Notes under the pieces: generated by a model | Seen by the model: the letters and a program-made list of their open reading frames with translations, nothing else | The model's database searches: none | Told to the model about the DNA's origin: nothing | Source of the DNA: MFD01213-c1 sp963704405 | Lineage (GTDB): Bacteria; Planctomycetota; Phycisphaerae; Tepidisphaerales; Tepidisphaeraceae | DNA: 64,000 bases | Direction of reading: 5' to 3' | Assembly (NCBI GenBank): GCA_963704405.1 | Contig: OY969903.1 | Coordinates: forward strand, 2,728,001 to 2,792,000 | Position numbers and translations under genes: made by a program | Part shown: one piece after another, positions 42,625 through 53,500 of the stretch | Position numbering within the stretch: the first letter of the stretch is position 1 | Layout: every line of letters begins with the position of its first letter

Positions 42625-42814
42625 TACGCCTCTCCAATTCTCTTCGAACACAATTCACGGCAAACATTAATAGGATACGGGCATTCAGCCCCGTGCCAAA
42701 TACGTTAAATGAGTGAAAACCGCTCTAAGCGTTAGACAACCGGCATGGGCCGCAGGCGCGTGTCACGTTCAAGCTCTGCGATAGCTATCTGATTCACAGT
42801 CTCTTTGTATGCGC

Positions 42815-42846
42815 AAAAAATCGGGCGGGCCATAAATGGCCCGCCC
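42815..42846 (-). terminator. Rho-independent terminator of the TIGR03118/PEP-CTERM gene
   Basis: GGGCGGGCCAT (42823-42833) and ATGGCCCGCCC (42836-42846) form an 11-bp perfect stem with a 2-base loop; on the minus strand it is followed by GATTTTTT. It lies 33 bp after the stop codon. Confidence 0.9.
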
Positions 42847-42878
42847 TTGTTTTCGCCCCGCCGATTGTGAGTGGCGGC

Positions 42879-43994
42879 TTACGCTTCCCGAGCCGTCATT
42901 CGTTTTGCCGAAATCGCTGCGATTGCCAATGCAAATGGGAGGACATACAGCATGTTTGGAAGCGGCACAGCTGTTCCGCCGGTGGCGGCGTCGAGTCTGC
43001 CAAACAAGCCTTGCGATTCATCCTGCAGGCCGGCGGTGAAGAACAATTGATTGGTTTGCCCTGCCTCGCCGCCATTGCCGAACTTCAGCGCCCAGAGATC
43101 CTGGATGTCGATCGGTTTTCCATTTGAGCCGGAGAGCGACCCGAGGAATGCTCCCGTTATCGGATCGAATGCGTTGATTTTTCCATCGCCGAAGTTGCCG
43201 ACCAGGAGATCGTTGCTGAATTTGCCGAAGTTGGCCGGCGCCTGTGCGATGCCCCAGGGAGAGTTCAGCACACCTTGCGATATCAGTCGGCCCATGTTGG
43301 CGCCGTCGGTGCTGAAGACATCTACGAACCCGTGACCAGCCCCGCTGACGTCGTCGTGCGCCGCTGCATTCTGCAGCGCATACGTCACGTACAATTTGCC
43401 GTTGATATTTTGAATATCGAACGGTGCATAACCGGCAGGCAGTGTGGGATCGGTGAACGCGCCGGCTGAAAGTGTTGCCGGCACATTATTGCCGGCGAAG
43501 ACGTCAATCTTTCCGCTGTGGAAGTTGGCGGCGTACAGGAAGTTCTGGCCGCCGCTGGTTCCGTTGGCCAGCCCTTTGTAGACAGCGCCGCCGGCGGAAT
43601 TATCGACAAGGGTATTTACGGTTGTTCCCCCGTTCCATCCTGTAACAGTGCCGCCTTCACCGTCAAAGATAAACGTGCTGGAACTGAAATCGCTGGTGCT
43701 GTTGAAGACCTGGCCGGTTGGATTGCCGGGCACGTTAACGGTCAATGGAATCTTGCTTCCGGTGCCGTCATAAAGCGTAGAGGTGTTGCTGTTGTTATTG
43801 GCGATCCAGAACGGACCGCCAGGCGCATAGGCAATTCCCCAGGGATTGATCAGGTTTTTATCGACCGTTACAGCCGGCACCGACCCGTCCGACACGAGAT
43901 TAGTTTGTTGATAAAACTGCGTTCCAGCGGAAGCGGCACCGGCAAGGCATAATACCGCGCCCACAGCCGCCAATAGCTTGTTTCTTTGCATCAT
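42879..43994 (-). CDS. TIGR03118-family exported protein with PEP-CTERM-like C-terminus
   Basis: 371 residues. A Sec signal (LLAAVGAVLCLAGAASA) is followed by a beta-propeller-like body typical of TIGR03118: INPWGIAYAPGGPFWIANNN, GKIDVFAGNNVPA, NSPWGIAQAPANFGKFSNDL, VGNFGDGKINAFDPITGAFL, LWALKFGNGGEAGQTNQLFF. The end VPLPNMLYVLPFALAIAAIS then AKRMTAREA looks like a PEP-CTERM sorting signal (motif, helix, basic tail), though the motif is VPLP instead of VPEP and the basic tail is weak. AAGGA lies before ATG-ATG. Function unknown; surface or extracellular-matrix display is expected. Confidence 0.82.
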   Translation of the reverse strand: MMQRNKLLAAVGAVLCLAGAASAGTQFYQQTNLVSDGSVPAVTVDKNLINPWGIAYAPGGPFWIANNNSNTSTLYDGTGSKIPLTVNVPGNPTGQVFNSTSDFSSSTFIFDGEGGTVTGWNGGTTVNTLVDNSAGGAVYKGLANGTSGGQNFLYAANFHSGKIDVFAGNNVPATLSAGAFTDPTLPAGYAPFDIQNINGKLYVTYALQNAAAHDDVSGAGHGFVDVFSTDGANMGRLISQGVLNSPWGIAQAPANFGKFSNDLLVGNFGDGKINAFDPITGAFLGSLSGSNGKPIDIQDLWALKFGNGGEAGQTNQLFFTAGLQDESQGLFGRLDAATGGTAVPLPNMLYVLPFALAIAAISAKRMTAREA

Positions 43995-44313
43995 TTTCTA
44001 TTTCCTTATTACAGAGCCCCTAATACGACCTCGGGCGGGTCGCTGCTTGCGGCATCGATGCGCGGGAGGCTGTAGAGGCTCTAAATGCCACATAGGGTGT
44101 TTCGCCTTGGCGGTCGAACCGATCGACGATCCAGGCGCCGGGCGGAAGGGTACGCGGCTTGCCCGCTTTCGCCTGAGTTCGTGCAAAGTTTGCAGAAATC
44201 CTGTTGCTGCCGGGGTTTGCCTTTACGCTACTTAGATGAGGGTTTGAGAGGTAAGATAGAGACGGTATCCGTGGTATCGCAGCTCGGTTTCGTCCTGGGA
44301 TTGGAATAACAAT
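43995..44313. other. Intergenic region with structured leader of the TIGR03118 gene
   Basis: I see no gene. The minus-strand leader contains arms AGAGCC (44013-44018) and GGCTCT (44077-44082) enclosing the block CCTCCCGCGCATCGATGC (about 44051-44069, minus reading), which recurs almost unchanged upstream of the RHS gene at 57970-57988. The histidine kinase promoter must lie at the right end. Confidence 0.55.
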
Positions 44314-45827
44314 ATGACGCTCGGTCGAAAAATTCTGATGAAGAATGCCGCGCTGCTGGTGGGTTTGGTGTTGCTGGGATGCGTCACGACGTGGGGGCTT
44401 TTGGGTTTACGCCAGAGCGTGCGCACGGTGCTCGGTGCGTATCAACAGCTCGGGCGGATCGAGACGGCTGAAACATACGTCACCGCCGCCAAGAGCAGCT
44501 TGATCCGCGGCGAGTTCACCGGTCCTGCGTTTTCCGCGCCCCTTCACCAGGCCGAAAGCCGGCTGAATGCATTCTTCAGCGTCACCGGTTACGACTATGC
44601 ATCGGGTGATGCGGCTAACGCGATTCAGGGTGTTCACGAATCTTACACAGGGCTGGCCGGCCTTTTGCAAACCGCCGAACCAACGCCGGGAATGCCGGTT
44701 CAGACCCAATCAATTTCCGACATTGCCGCCCAAACGGACAACGTCGCCGCTGCTTTGCATCGCGCGGCGACATCCTGCGATCAATTTATCCAGCAGCAGA
44801 AGGCCAACACCGAAGAACGATTCCGTACGACGTTAATTTCGGTGACGACACTTTCCGGGATCATTCTGCTGACCGCTGTGTTGCTCAGCGTATCTCAATA
44901 TCGAAGTGTGGTTCTGCCGCTTCGTCACCTGCGCGAAGCTGTCAGCCGCGTCGCCAAAGGACATTTCCAGGAACGCGTGAACATCAATGCGGATCTGGAG
45001 TTTCAACAGCTCGTCGACGAGTTTAACGGGATGGCTGAAAAGCTGGATGATTTTTACGAGCGGCTGGAAGAAAAGGTTGCCCAGAAATCACGAGAGCTTG
45101 TCCGTTCCGAGCGACTGGCCAGCGTTGGGTTCCTTGCGGCCGGCGTTGCGCATGAGATTAATAATCCTCTCAATATTATTTCCGGTTACGCCGAGCTTTC
45201 ATTGAAGAAGCTGAATCGCGGCTCCGCGCTGGCGCGGAACCAACCAAGGCGCTTCAGATCATCCGCGACGAAGCGTTCCGCTGCAAAGAGATTACTTCGA
45301 AGCTCCTGTCGCTGGCGCGCGGCGGAACCGATGCCAAGGTCGCTGTTTCATTGCCGAAGGTGGCATCGGATATTGCGAGCATGGTGGGGGGGCTCAGCCG
45401 ATATAGCGATCGGAAGCTGGTGCTGGATTTCGAAGATAGCCGGGCGCTGACCATTCTTGGCAATGTCGTTGAAATGAAACAGGTGCTTTTGAACCTGACG
45501 ATCAATGCGCTGGAAGCCACGCGGCCGGGGCTGGGTGAAGTGCGCATTCAGGGCCGTCGCAATATGGCTGCCGTGGAATTATCCGTGCGCGATAATGGTC
45601 GCGGCATGAGCGCCGAGACCATCGAACACGTCTTTGAACCGTTCTTCACCGACAAGCGCGGAGCCGGCGACCCGGGAACCGGTCTTGGCTTGACGATCAC
45701 GCACGCGATTGTCGAAAACCACGGCGGCCATATCACCGCCGAAAGTGAAGGCGTCGGCATGGGGAGCCGATTTACCATCCGCTTGCCGGCGATGAACCGG
45801 CGCCAGGAAATCGAGGCGATCGCATGA
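44314..45827 (+). CDS. Membrane sensor histidine kinase, frame broken once
   Basis: About 504 residues. Helix 1 is ALLVGLVLLGCVTTWGLLGL (about 13-32), then an extracytoplasmic sensor of about 140 residues, helix 2 (LISVTTLSGIILLTAVLLSV), a HAMP linker, and the HisKA box with His280 in GFLAAGVAHEINNPLNIISG. The ATPase part lies in another frame (VVEMKQVLLNLTINALEATR, VRDNGRGMSAETIEHVFEPF, GTGLGLTITHAIVENHGGHI). A missing base near 45230 joins the two. It overlaps the response regulator start by ATGA. The signal sensed is unknown. Confidence 0.88.
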
Positions 45828-46444
45828 GTTCCAGCCGCTCCACTATTGCTGGTCCGTGTCGCGAGGTGCTGGTTGTCGAAGACGAAACGCGCCTGCGAGA
45901 GATGTTTGCTCACGCCATTGCAGATATGGGGTTCAATACATTCAACGCCCGCTCGGCCGAGGCGGCGATGAAAGTGCTCGAGCAGCAACCGATTGACATT
46001 GTGGTGCTCGATCTTAATTTGCCGGGCATACCGGGGATCGATCTTTTTGAATCCATTTACCGCCGTTGGCCGACGGTGCAGGTAATCATCCTGACCGGTT
46101 TTGGCGACTTGGATACGGCTCGCCAGGCCATTCGGCTGAATGTCAGCGATTTTCTCACCAAGCCCTGCCCGCTGGGTGATCTGGAATTATCGCTGGATCG
46201 CGCCCGTCAGCGTCGCTTGGCCACGCTGGCACCGGCCAATCTCGCGCACGAAACTTCAGCGTCTCCTGCGGACGCTCCGTCGGCTGCGCCATTAACGCTC
46301 GAAGAGATTGAACGCACACATATCCTCGCCGCCCTGGAGCGCAACGGCGGCAATCGCACCGCGACTGCCACCGAACTTGGGATCAGCCTGCGGACGCTTT
46401 ACTACCGCCTTGAAACGTATCAGCGGCAAGGGCTGAGCGTTTAA
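45824..46444 (+). CDS. Response regulator with Fis-type HTH (ActR/RegA-like)
   Basis: 206 residues: a receiver domain with phospho-acceptor Asp63 (DIVVLDLNLPGIPGIDLFE), Thr in VIILTGFGDL and Lys in DFLTKPCPLG, then an Ala/Pro/Ser linker and a C-terminal Fis-like helix-turn-helix (HILAALERNGGNRTATATEL, GISLRTLYYRLETYQ). There is no AAA+ domain, so it resembles ActR/RegA/PrrA, which controls sigma-70 promoters. It is translationally coupled to the kinase. Confidence 0.92.
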   Translation: MSSSRSTIAGPCREVLVVEDETRLREMFAHAIADMGFNTFNARSAEAAMKVLEQQPIDIVVLDLNLPGIPGIDLFESIYRRWPTVQVIILTGFGDLDTARQAIRLNVSDFLTKPCPLGDLELSLDRARQRRLATLAPANLAHETSASPADAPSAAPLTLEEIERTHILAALERNGGNRTATATELGISLRTLYYRLETYQRQGLSV

Positions 46445-46595
46445 CGATGCGCCGCGCTCGCGCTCCTGATCCCAACCCTGCCACATCACCATTATCTTTG
46501 CAGATTCAGGCTGTTCTTTCCGCTGCACATTGCATTTCCATCAGGCCGAATTACGATTTGGTTCAACTTCCATCGAGCGGCAAAGGACTGCCCAA

Positions 46596-47294
46596 ATGCC
46601 TGGTGAAACCGATCTTCACAAAACACTCAAGAAAGAAGCCTGCCGGTGGCTGTACCGCTTTGGCTATCGGTGCATTGCGGCCGAGGTTCGGTTGAAGCCT
46701 CTGGGCATTATCGATGCGGTCGGCACGGGGATTTTTCGGGCATATCACAACTATCTCTATCAGCCGCGCGAGCTGGCGCAGGTTTGTTTTATCGAATGCA
46801 AAGCCTCGCGAAGCGATTTTCTTCGCGATCTGTCGAATGATGGGCAACTGATGCTTTGCCTGAATGAGCGGAAGCGCAACCTGGCGCAGAGCCGCTTCAA
46901 GCGACGCCGCCCGGTGCGTCTTCGGCAATCCATCGGATTGGGTAAGTTCGATGCCTGCCTCAATCAACCGATGGCGAACCTGCATTACATTCTGGCGCCC
47001 ACGGGGCTGGTTCAGAAGAAGGATCTGCCGCCTCGCTGGGGTCTTCTGACGTTTGGTGAATCAGGCATTCATGTGACAGTTCGCTCCGACTGGCAGGAAA
47101 GTGCCCGCACGGAGTATGTCGAATCCGCGATTGCCCGAACGCTTACGGGGGATATTTACCGTGCTGATGACCGCGCCATATCGAGCGTCAATCGGGAGAT
47201 TTTCGCCCAACAGCAGCAATTGGCGAGCAGGATTCGGAGTATTCGGCCGCAGGTGGTGTTTGCGCCGCCGACGCCTGTATCGCAGTCGCAATAA
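46596..47294 (+). CDS. MmcB-like DNA repair protein with PD-(D/E)xK fold
   Basis: 232 residues. The core LKPLGIIDAVGTGIFRAYHN and VCFIECKASRSDFLRDLSND carries the D...ExK arrangement of restriction-endonuclease-like nucleases; MmcB-family proteins contribute to DNA-damage repair. A later block, NLHYILAPTGLVQKKDLPPR, and WGLLTFGESGIHVTV complete the fold. AAAGGA lies 9 nt before the ATG at 46596. The tail is Gln/Arg/Pro-rich. It follows the two-component genes on the same strand after 150 bp. Confidence 0.72.
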   Translation: MPGETDLHKTLKKEACRWLYRFGYRCIAAEVRLKPLGIIDAVGTGIFRAYHNYLYQPRELAQVCFIECKASRSDFLRDLSNDGQLMLCLNERKRNLAQSRFKRRRPVRLRQSIGLGKFDACLNQPMANLHYILAPTGLVQKKDLPPRWGLLTFGESGIHVTVRSDWQESARTEYVESAIARTLTGDIYRADDRAISSVNREIFAQQQQLASRIRSIRPQVVFAPPTPVSQSQ

Positions 47295-47378
47295 ACTCTG
47301 CAGGTGGGGATCGGGGATAAACACCGCCGAACGCCCGAAAAGGCGGTATGTGGTTGAGTGATTGAAGTGAGAAGTCAG

Positions 47379-47462
47379 TGGCCTCTATCGGACTTGAACC
47401 GATACGCCCTTACGGGCAATGGATTTTGAATCCATCGCGTCTGCCAATTCCGCCAAGAGGCC
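47379..47462 (-). tRNA. tRNA-Leu (anticodon CAA)
   Basis: Minus-strand cloverleaf of 84 nt. Acceptor GGCCTCT pairs with AGAGGCC, discriminator A. The D-arm contains GGCGGAATTGGCAGAC. The anticodon stem ATGGA/TCCAT encloses the loop TTCAAAA, giving CAA. The long variable arm GCCCGTAAGGGC identifies a class II tRNA such as Leu. The T-arm is CGGTTCAAGTCCG. CCA is not encoded. Confidence 0.97.
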
Positions 47463-47587
47463 GAAGGTCGATTTCTGATTAATATCGCGGACTTGGCGGA
47501 TTTTGCAAGAGTTACTGCAAGCTTGTTCAATGCCCGCCGAGCCTGGATTTTGCCTGCCGGGGTGTATCAAAGCCGTTGCTGATGCGA

Positions 47588-50500
47588 TCAATCGAAAACG
47601 ACCTGGAGATCACCGGGCAGTGTGGCAAGCCGCGCGCGAGGTTGGTGGCTGGTCCAGTGGAATGGGGGGTGGCCGATGTCGGTGAAACTGAATGATTTGA
47701 GCGATGTGCCTGCAGCGCCGAAAACTTTTCCGGCGTTGGCGGTGGTGACCCGGCCGAGCGCGATCGCGCCGAGATCGGAGGCGGCGATCACGGTGTCTGT
47801 GAAGGGGGATCGGGATCGGGAAGTGAAGGTGCCAATCGCGGCTGAGGCAGTGAAGTCGGCAGCCGAGGCGGGGAGCGCACCGCTGGGGACGATGGAAGAA
47901 ACGCCGGCGAAGAGCGTGGAGCCGGATGCGCCGCCTACGGTTACTGCGCCGATGGAGCCGGCAGACCGGACGGCGGAGTTCAGGAACGTTCCGCCGACGG
48001 AAAAGGAGCGCAAAGTGAAGGTCTTTGCGAGCATGGGAGTGGTCAACGTCAGTAATGCGCCGGTCATGTTTCCACCGATGCGGATGGTGGTGGCGCTGGC
48101 GGCGGAGAAAGAGCCGGCGTCGTCGCCTTTGATTATCAGGGATCGAATTGCGCCGGTGGAGGCAGCGGCGAATCCTATGGAAACGGAGGCGGCGGTGATG
48201 GAGGTGACAGCTCCGCCGAAGCTCCAGGCGCCGGCGCGGAGCGCTCCGCGAATGGCGATCGAGCGGACGGCCTGGGCTCCAGTGACGGTGAGGATAAGGG
48301 CGTCATCGCCGGCGGCGTGAAGTGAGTCCAGGGACGTAACGGTCAGCGTGCCGGCCACGGGCCCGCGGGTGGAGAGGAGCTTGAGGCTGCCGGCGATGGT
48401 TGCGGACCATGAAGCCGCTGTGCTGGCAGCGGTAATGGTTCCGACAGAGCCGGCAATGGACCACATGCCGCCGGCGATTGCCCCGCCGACTGTGAAATTT
48501 CGGATGGCGAGGGAGGTGGAAGTTAAAGTCAGGAACGCGTCGAAGTTACCGCGGATTTTGGCCACCCCGAGGAAGGGTGCGGTAATGGAATCTGTGCTGA
48601 AGGGGCCGCTCGTCCAACTGTCGGCTTGCAGTGTTTTGATGCCGCCGGCGCTGGTGAGGCTCAGGTCATGCACTGCGCCGAAGCGGTAGGATGTTGGGAG
48701 CACGGCGCCGTCGATGATGATGGTTGCCGGGCCGGTTGTTACACCGCCGAGCGTCAGATTACCGAGCGTGCCGATCACGTGCAGCGATCCAATCAGGGTC
48801 ATGCCTGGCGCGATGAAGCCGGCGAGTGAGCCGCTGACGATTACACTGGTGAGCGGGGCGAGGGGGGCGCCGGCGGTTCTGGCAACGCGGATGCTTACGC
48901 TGGTCTTGGCGGTCGTGCCATCGAGCGCGAACGAGATGGGATCAGCGCTGCCATTGCTGAGGAAGTTGAGCGTGCCAATGCCGGGGCCCGTGAGCGTAAT
49001 GGTGACCAATTGCCCTGCGGCGTCCGTGTACGAAACGTGCTTGCCGGCGGAAACCACCAGCGAACGCGCGATTGCTGGTACGGTTGTTGTCGCCTGGGCG
49101 GCGGCAGGCACTGCGCTGGTGTTACCGACGTTATCCGTCGCTGTGCTGTAAAACGCGTAGGTATGGCCGGGCTGAGCGAGATACACAGCTGAAGCGGCGG
49201 GGGTGTTCAACCACAACGAATACGGGCCACCATCAATACTGACAAAGATACTGAAGCTTTGCAGGCCGGATTCATTTCCGGCATCGGAACCGATCCAACT
49301 GACGGGAATTGCGGTTGTCAAAGTCTGGGCGGGAAGCGCATTGACGACGCTGCCCGGAGCGGCGGCGTCGATGGTGTTGGTCCAGGTGTTGGTGGAGATG
49401 GCGGCGTTGGTGTCGAACACGATGCTGGCCGCGGCGCTGACAGAGGCGCCGGTGGGGATATTTGGATTCAGGGCGGCGCTGTAGCTGACAAAGCCGACGC
49501 CTCGACCGCTGGCGTCGTCAGGGGGAAGGAAGCCGGCGAGCGCATCGCCGGGAAGATCCAGCGTTGCGGGGTCGAGGGTCTTGAGGGTCCAGGTGAGCGT
49601 GCGCGTCGTTGCGTTCAATGAAGCGACGATGTCGACCAGAATGGTCTTTCCCGTATCGGGCTGCACATAACTGACGCGGACTGAATAGCTCTGCAGTCCG
49701 GCGGGCACGGACTGGGTGAAATTACCCCAGCCGATGGAGGTGAGCTGGAACGTAGAGAGATCGACGTTGGGATCGAGCACGGTGGTGACGACGACCTGCT
49801 GAGCGGGCGCGGACGCCGTGGGCTTGTTCTGAAAGAAGATCGTGTATGCCAGGTTTTGGCCGGCGGCGATGAACTTTGAACCGCCGAAGCCGCCGGGCCC
49901 GACGATTTCGTTGGGATCGGAAGATGTGAGCTGGTGGAGAACCTGGTGGATTTGAATCAGCGTGAGATCCACATCCAGGATTGGATTGCGCGGGCGAACG
50001 ATGGGCGGGGAATCGGGATTATCGGGGTCAGCGGGTGGGGTGACGATTACAGGAACCCGGGGGCGAGTGCGGACGGTGGGATCCAAAAGCTGAGGAATCT
50101 TTTGAGCCAGGATGGGGATTTCACGACGAACGATGTCGACGTATGTGCGATCGAAGAGCTGCGCAGTATTTTCCATGCCGGCTTTATGGCGTGCGGCGGC
50201 TAGCGCCATGAGCGCGAGCGTCCCCAGCGCCTTTTGCATCTGCCAATCGTTGTCAACTTTGGTTTGTTGAAATTCATCGGTGCCGCGATGTGCGGTGCCA
50301 TCGGCATTGTCGCCGGTGGTGTCCGGAGGAGGATCCCCGCCTCCGCCGTCACCACCGAGGTTTTGTTCGGGATTGTCAGGTCGATCGCCGCCCTGGGGCG
50401 ACATATCCACGGGTTTAACGATCCCGGTATCGCCGGCATTACCACCGCTGGAATTACCCGGAGTTCCGCTTTCTTTTGGTCCGGAGTTGTAGTCATTGTT

Positions 50501-53500
50501 GTAGTCACCGCCGCCTCCGCCTGCGCCGACGGGAGGTATCGCCAAACCACCGGGATCGGAAAATGCGATGGGACTGTTGGATGCGTAGCGATAGAAATTG
50601 GCGTCCAATCCGCCAAAACCGGACGGATCAGGCTGAAGGAATCGTCCCAGCGCCGGTGAATAAGTGCGGGAGCGGGTCTGGTAGAAACCGTCACCCAGAT
50701 CGAGTGTTCCGACAGCGCCGCCATAGGTGAAGAGCTCTCCGGTGGCGCCGGTGGCAGCCAGCTTTTCGCCAAAAGGCAGATACGAAAGCTGGGTGGTTAC
50801 AACCCCCAGATCGTTCGTGGCGGCGGTAACGTTGCCGAGATTGTCGGCCTGGTAGAAGAAATTCGCATTCCCGGCGGCGGTTCTTGATTCGAGGCCGAGT
50901 CCGTAATGGAACGTGGCAATGCGATTACCGGCCGCGTCGTACTCGCCGATGATTTCTCCGAAGGCGTTGTAAACCAGATCAGTGCGGACGCCATTTTTTG
51001 TGAAGCTGATCAAGTTGTTCTGGGCGTCATAGGTGTAGGTGAATGTGCCAGCGGGTCCGGCGGCGCTGAGCAGACGATGATCCGGGCTGTATGTATAGGT
51101 GGTCGTCCCGGAGCCATCGGTCATCGTCGCCATGTCGCCGTTGGCGTCGTATGTGAATGTGGCGGAACCGGCGGAGGCATATTCATTCAGCGCATTGACG
51201 GTGTAATTGGAAGTACCAGCACTGGAATCAACCATCTGCGTGCGGTTGCCGTTGAGATCGTAGCTGTAGGTTATGGTGCGCCCACCGGGCAGGACAACAC
51301 GGGTGAGCTGCCCGGAGGGATCGTACGAATAGGTTGTAATTGCGCCTGCCTGATCCGTCACCGAGACGGGCAGACCGAGGACGCTATAGGCGTAAGTAAG
51401 TGAACTGACTACCGCGCCGCTGAGGTCCAGGTTCGAAATGGAATGCAGCAGGCCGCGATGATCGTAGGTGTAAACGGTTTTGGTGCCGTTACCGAAAGTC
51501 TTGGCGGCGAGACGGCTGAGGGCGTCGTATGTGTACGAGACGACCAGGGCCCCAGCGTGGTCCGTCACCTGCGTGAGGCGGCCGATGGCGTCGTAAGCGT
51601 AATTTGCAATGACACCGCCTTGATCCGATTCCTGCGCCAGGCGGCCGGAAGGATCATAAACGTACGATGAAGATCGCCCGCCGGGATAGGTGATGGAAGC
51701 AACGCGGTTGGCGGCATCGTAGGTATAAGTTGTTGTTCCCTCGGGGCCGCTGGCGGTCGCGAGACTGCCGGCGGGCGTGTAGGTGAAGGACACGGTCAGG
51801 CCGCCGCTATAGGTTCGGGAAATAACGCGGCCTTTGCTGTCGCGCGTGAAGGAAAGAACCTGACCGGCGCGGTCAGTCACCTGGCTGACGGAGCCCTGAT
51901 TATCGTATGCATATTGAACGCTGGTTCCGTCGACGAAGGAAAGGTCCTGAATCTGACTGGCGGCGGTGTAGGCAAGGGAAACCGCGTTGCCGTTGGCATC
52001 GGTCACTTTAACGATTCGTCCAACGGCGTCATAACCAAAGGAAGTGGTTGCACCGTCGGCGTTGGTTTGGGTCGCCGGCAGACCATTCGATGCGGTTTGA
52101 ATGGAGATGCCCGCGCCGTCCGGTGACAGCAGGGATGTAAGCAGGCCGTTGGAATCAAATCCTGATTTGAAAACATTGCCGTCCGGATCGGTGGCGGAGA
52201 GCACCGATCCGTCCAGACTCAGCAGCGTCGACGTTGAATCACCGTTGGCTAATGTTTTGGTGAGGCGAAGACCGGTTGCGTCATAACTGATTGTTTGCGG
52301 CGCGGAGCCGTCGGGGAGCGAAACCTTGATGATGCGTCCGAGCCCGTCGTAATCGAAGCGGCGGCCGGTGCCGTTGGGGAATGTATACGATGTCAAAAGA
52401 TAGGCGGTCGCGGGCGATGAAGTCAGGAATGACGTCGTCACGCTGCCGCCAGGAATGGCGTATGTGTTGACGGCGCTGCCGGGAGTGGCGCTGTAGGTCA
52501 ACGTCGTTATTCCGCGAGGCGTTGTAATGGTTGTGAGAAGGGGGATGGGCGTGCCGAACGGTCCCGTGTCGATGCGATAGCCATAGATGCTGGTGATGCC
52601 GTCGCTATCGGTGGAACTGCTGACAATGCCAAGCGTCGGGTTATAGGCATATGTTGTAACGCGATTGTTGGGCGCGTGATGGAAACAACCCTGCCTGCGC
52701 CGTCATATGCAAAAGTCGTGCGGACACCGGCGACATCCTGGAGGAAATTAAGTCGTCCGGCCGCATCGAATTGATAGAACGTGCCGGTGGTTTCGGTGAG
52801 GCGGAAGGTGCCGTCGGCAAGTTTGGAAAGAACGCCGGTGTCGAGCGGATTTTCGGCGGCATAAGCGCCCCCGCCGAGAGGGTCAAATGTCCGCACGCCG
52901 TCGGGCGAAGTGAACTGCACGGCATTCCCGAATTTCGTAATGCTGTAATGCAGAATATCGGGAGCGCCCTGGCCAAACGGGCCGGTCTGCTGGCGCGTGG
53001 TGACAGCACCGAACGCGTCGGCCTGATTCAACTGATAGCTCAGCAGCCGCGTGATGTCAGCTTCATGAACGTCAGCGGTGCTGAGGGTCGCAGCCGTCTG
53101 CAGAAGACGGTCCATTACGGCGCTGGACGGCACCTGAAGGTTGGGTGTGAACGAATACCCTGTTCCACCAGCGGAGTGCGGATCGGTGGGCAAAGCGCTC
53201 AGCCCCTGCAGTTCCGCGGCGAGAATCTGGACGGTGGCGCTGCTGATCCCTGCGACACCGGGCGTAATCAGTGAACTGAGATCAAACAATGCCCGAGGAT
53301 CATTCGGATTCGCAGGGACGCCGAGGCTGGGACCGAATTCGGTGTCACCCGCGCTGATAAGCGTTTTGAATTCGATCCTGAATTGACCTGTGTAATGCGC
53401 TGGAAGGATGTTCGCGAGGCCCTGCTGGTTGATTGCGAATAAATCCAGATAACCGCTGGTGAACGATCCTGCGCCGATGTTGGCGCCGACATCACCACCG

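Noticed and set aside
43995..44230. Possible cyclic-di-GMP riboswitch in the leader of the PEP-CTERM gene (a GCGAAAGC tetraloop-like word is present)
   Set aside because: The conserved receptor words around the tetraloop are missing, so I could not fit the GEMM consensus.
47588..50560. RHS-associated polymorphic toxin tip
   Set aside because: The region after the RHS core is about 980 residues of beta-rich repeats, with no visible nuclease or deaminase motif and no immunity gene behind it.
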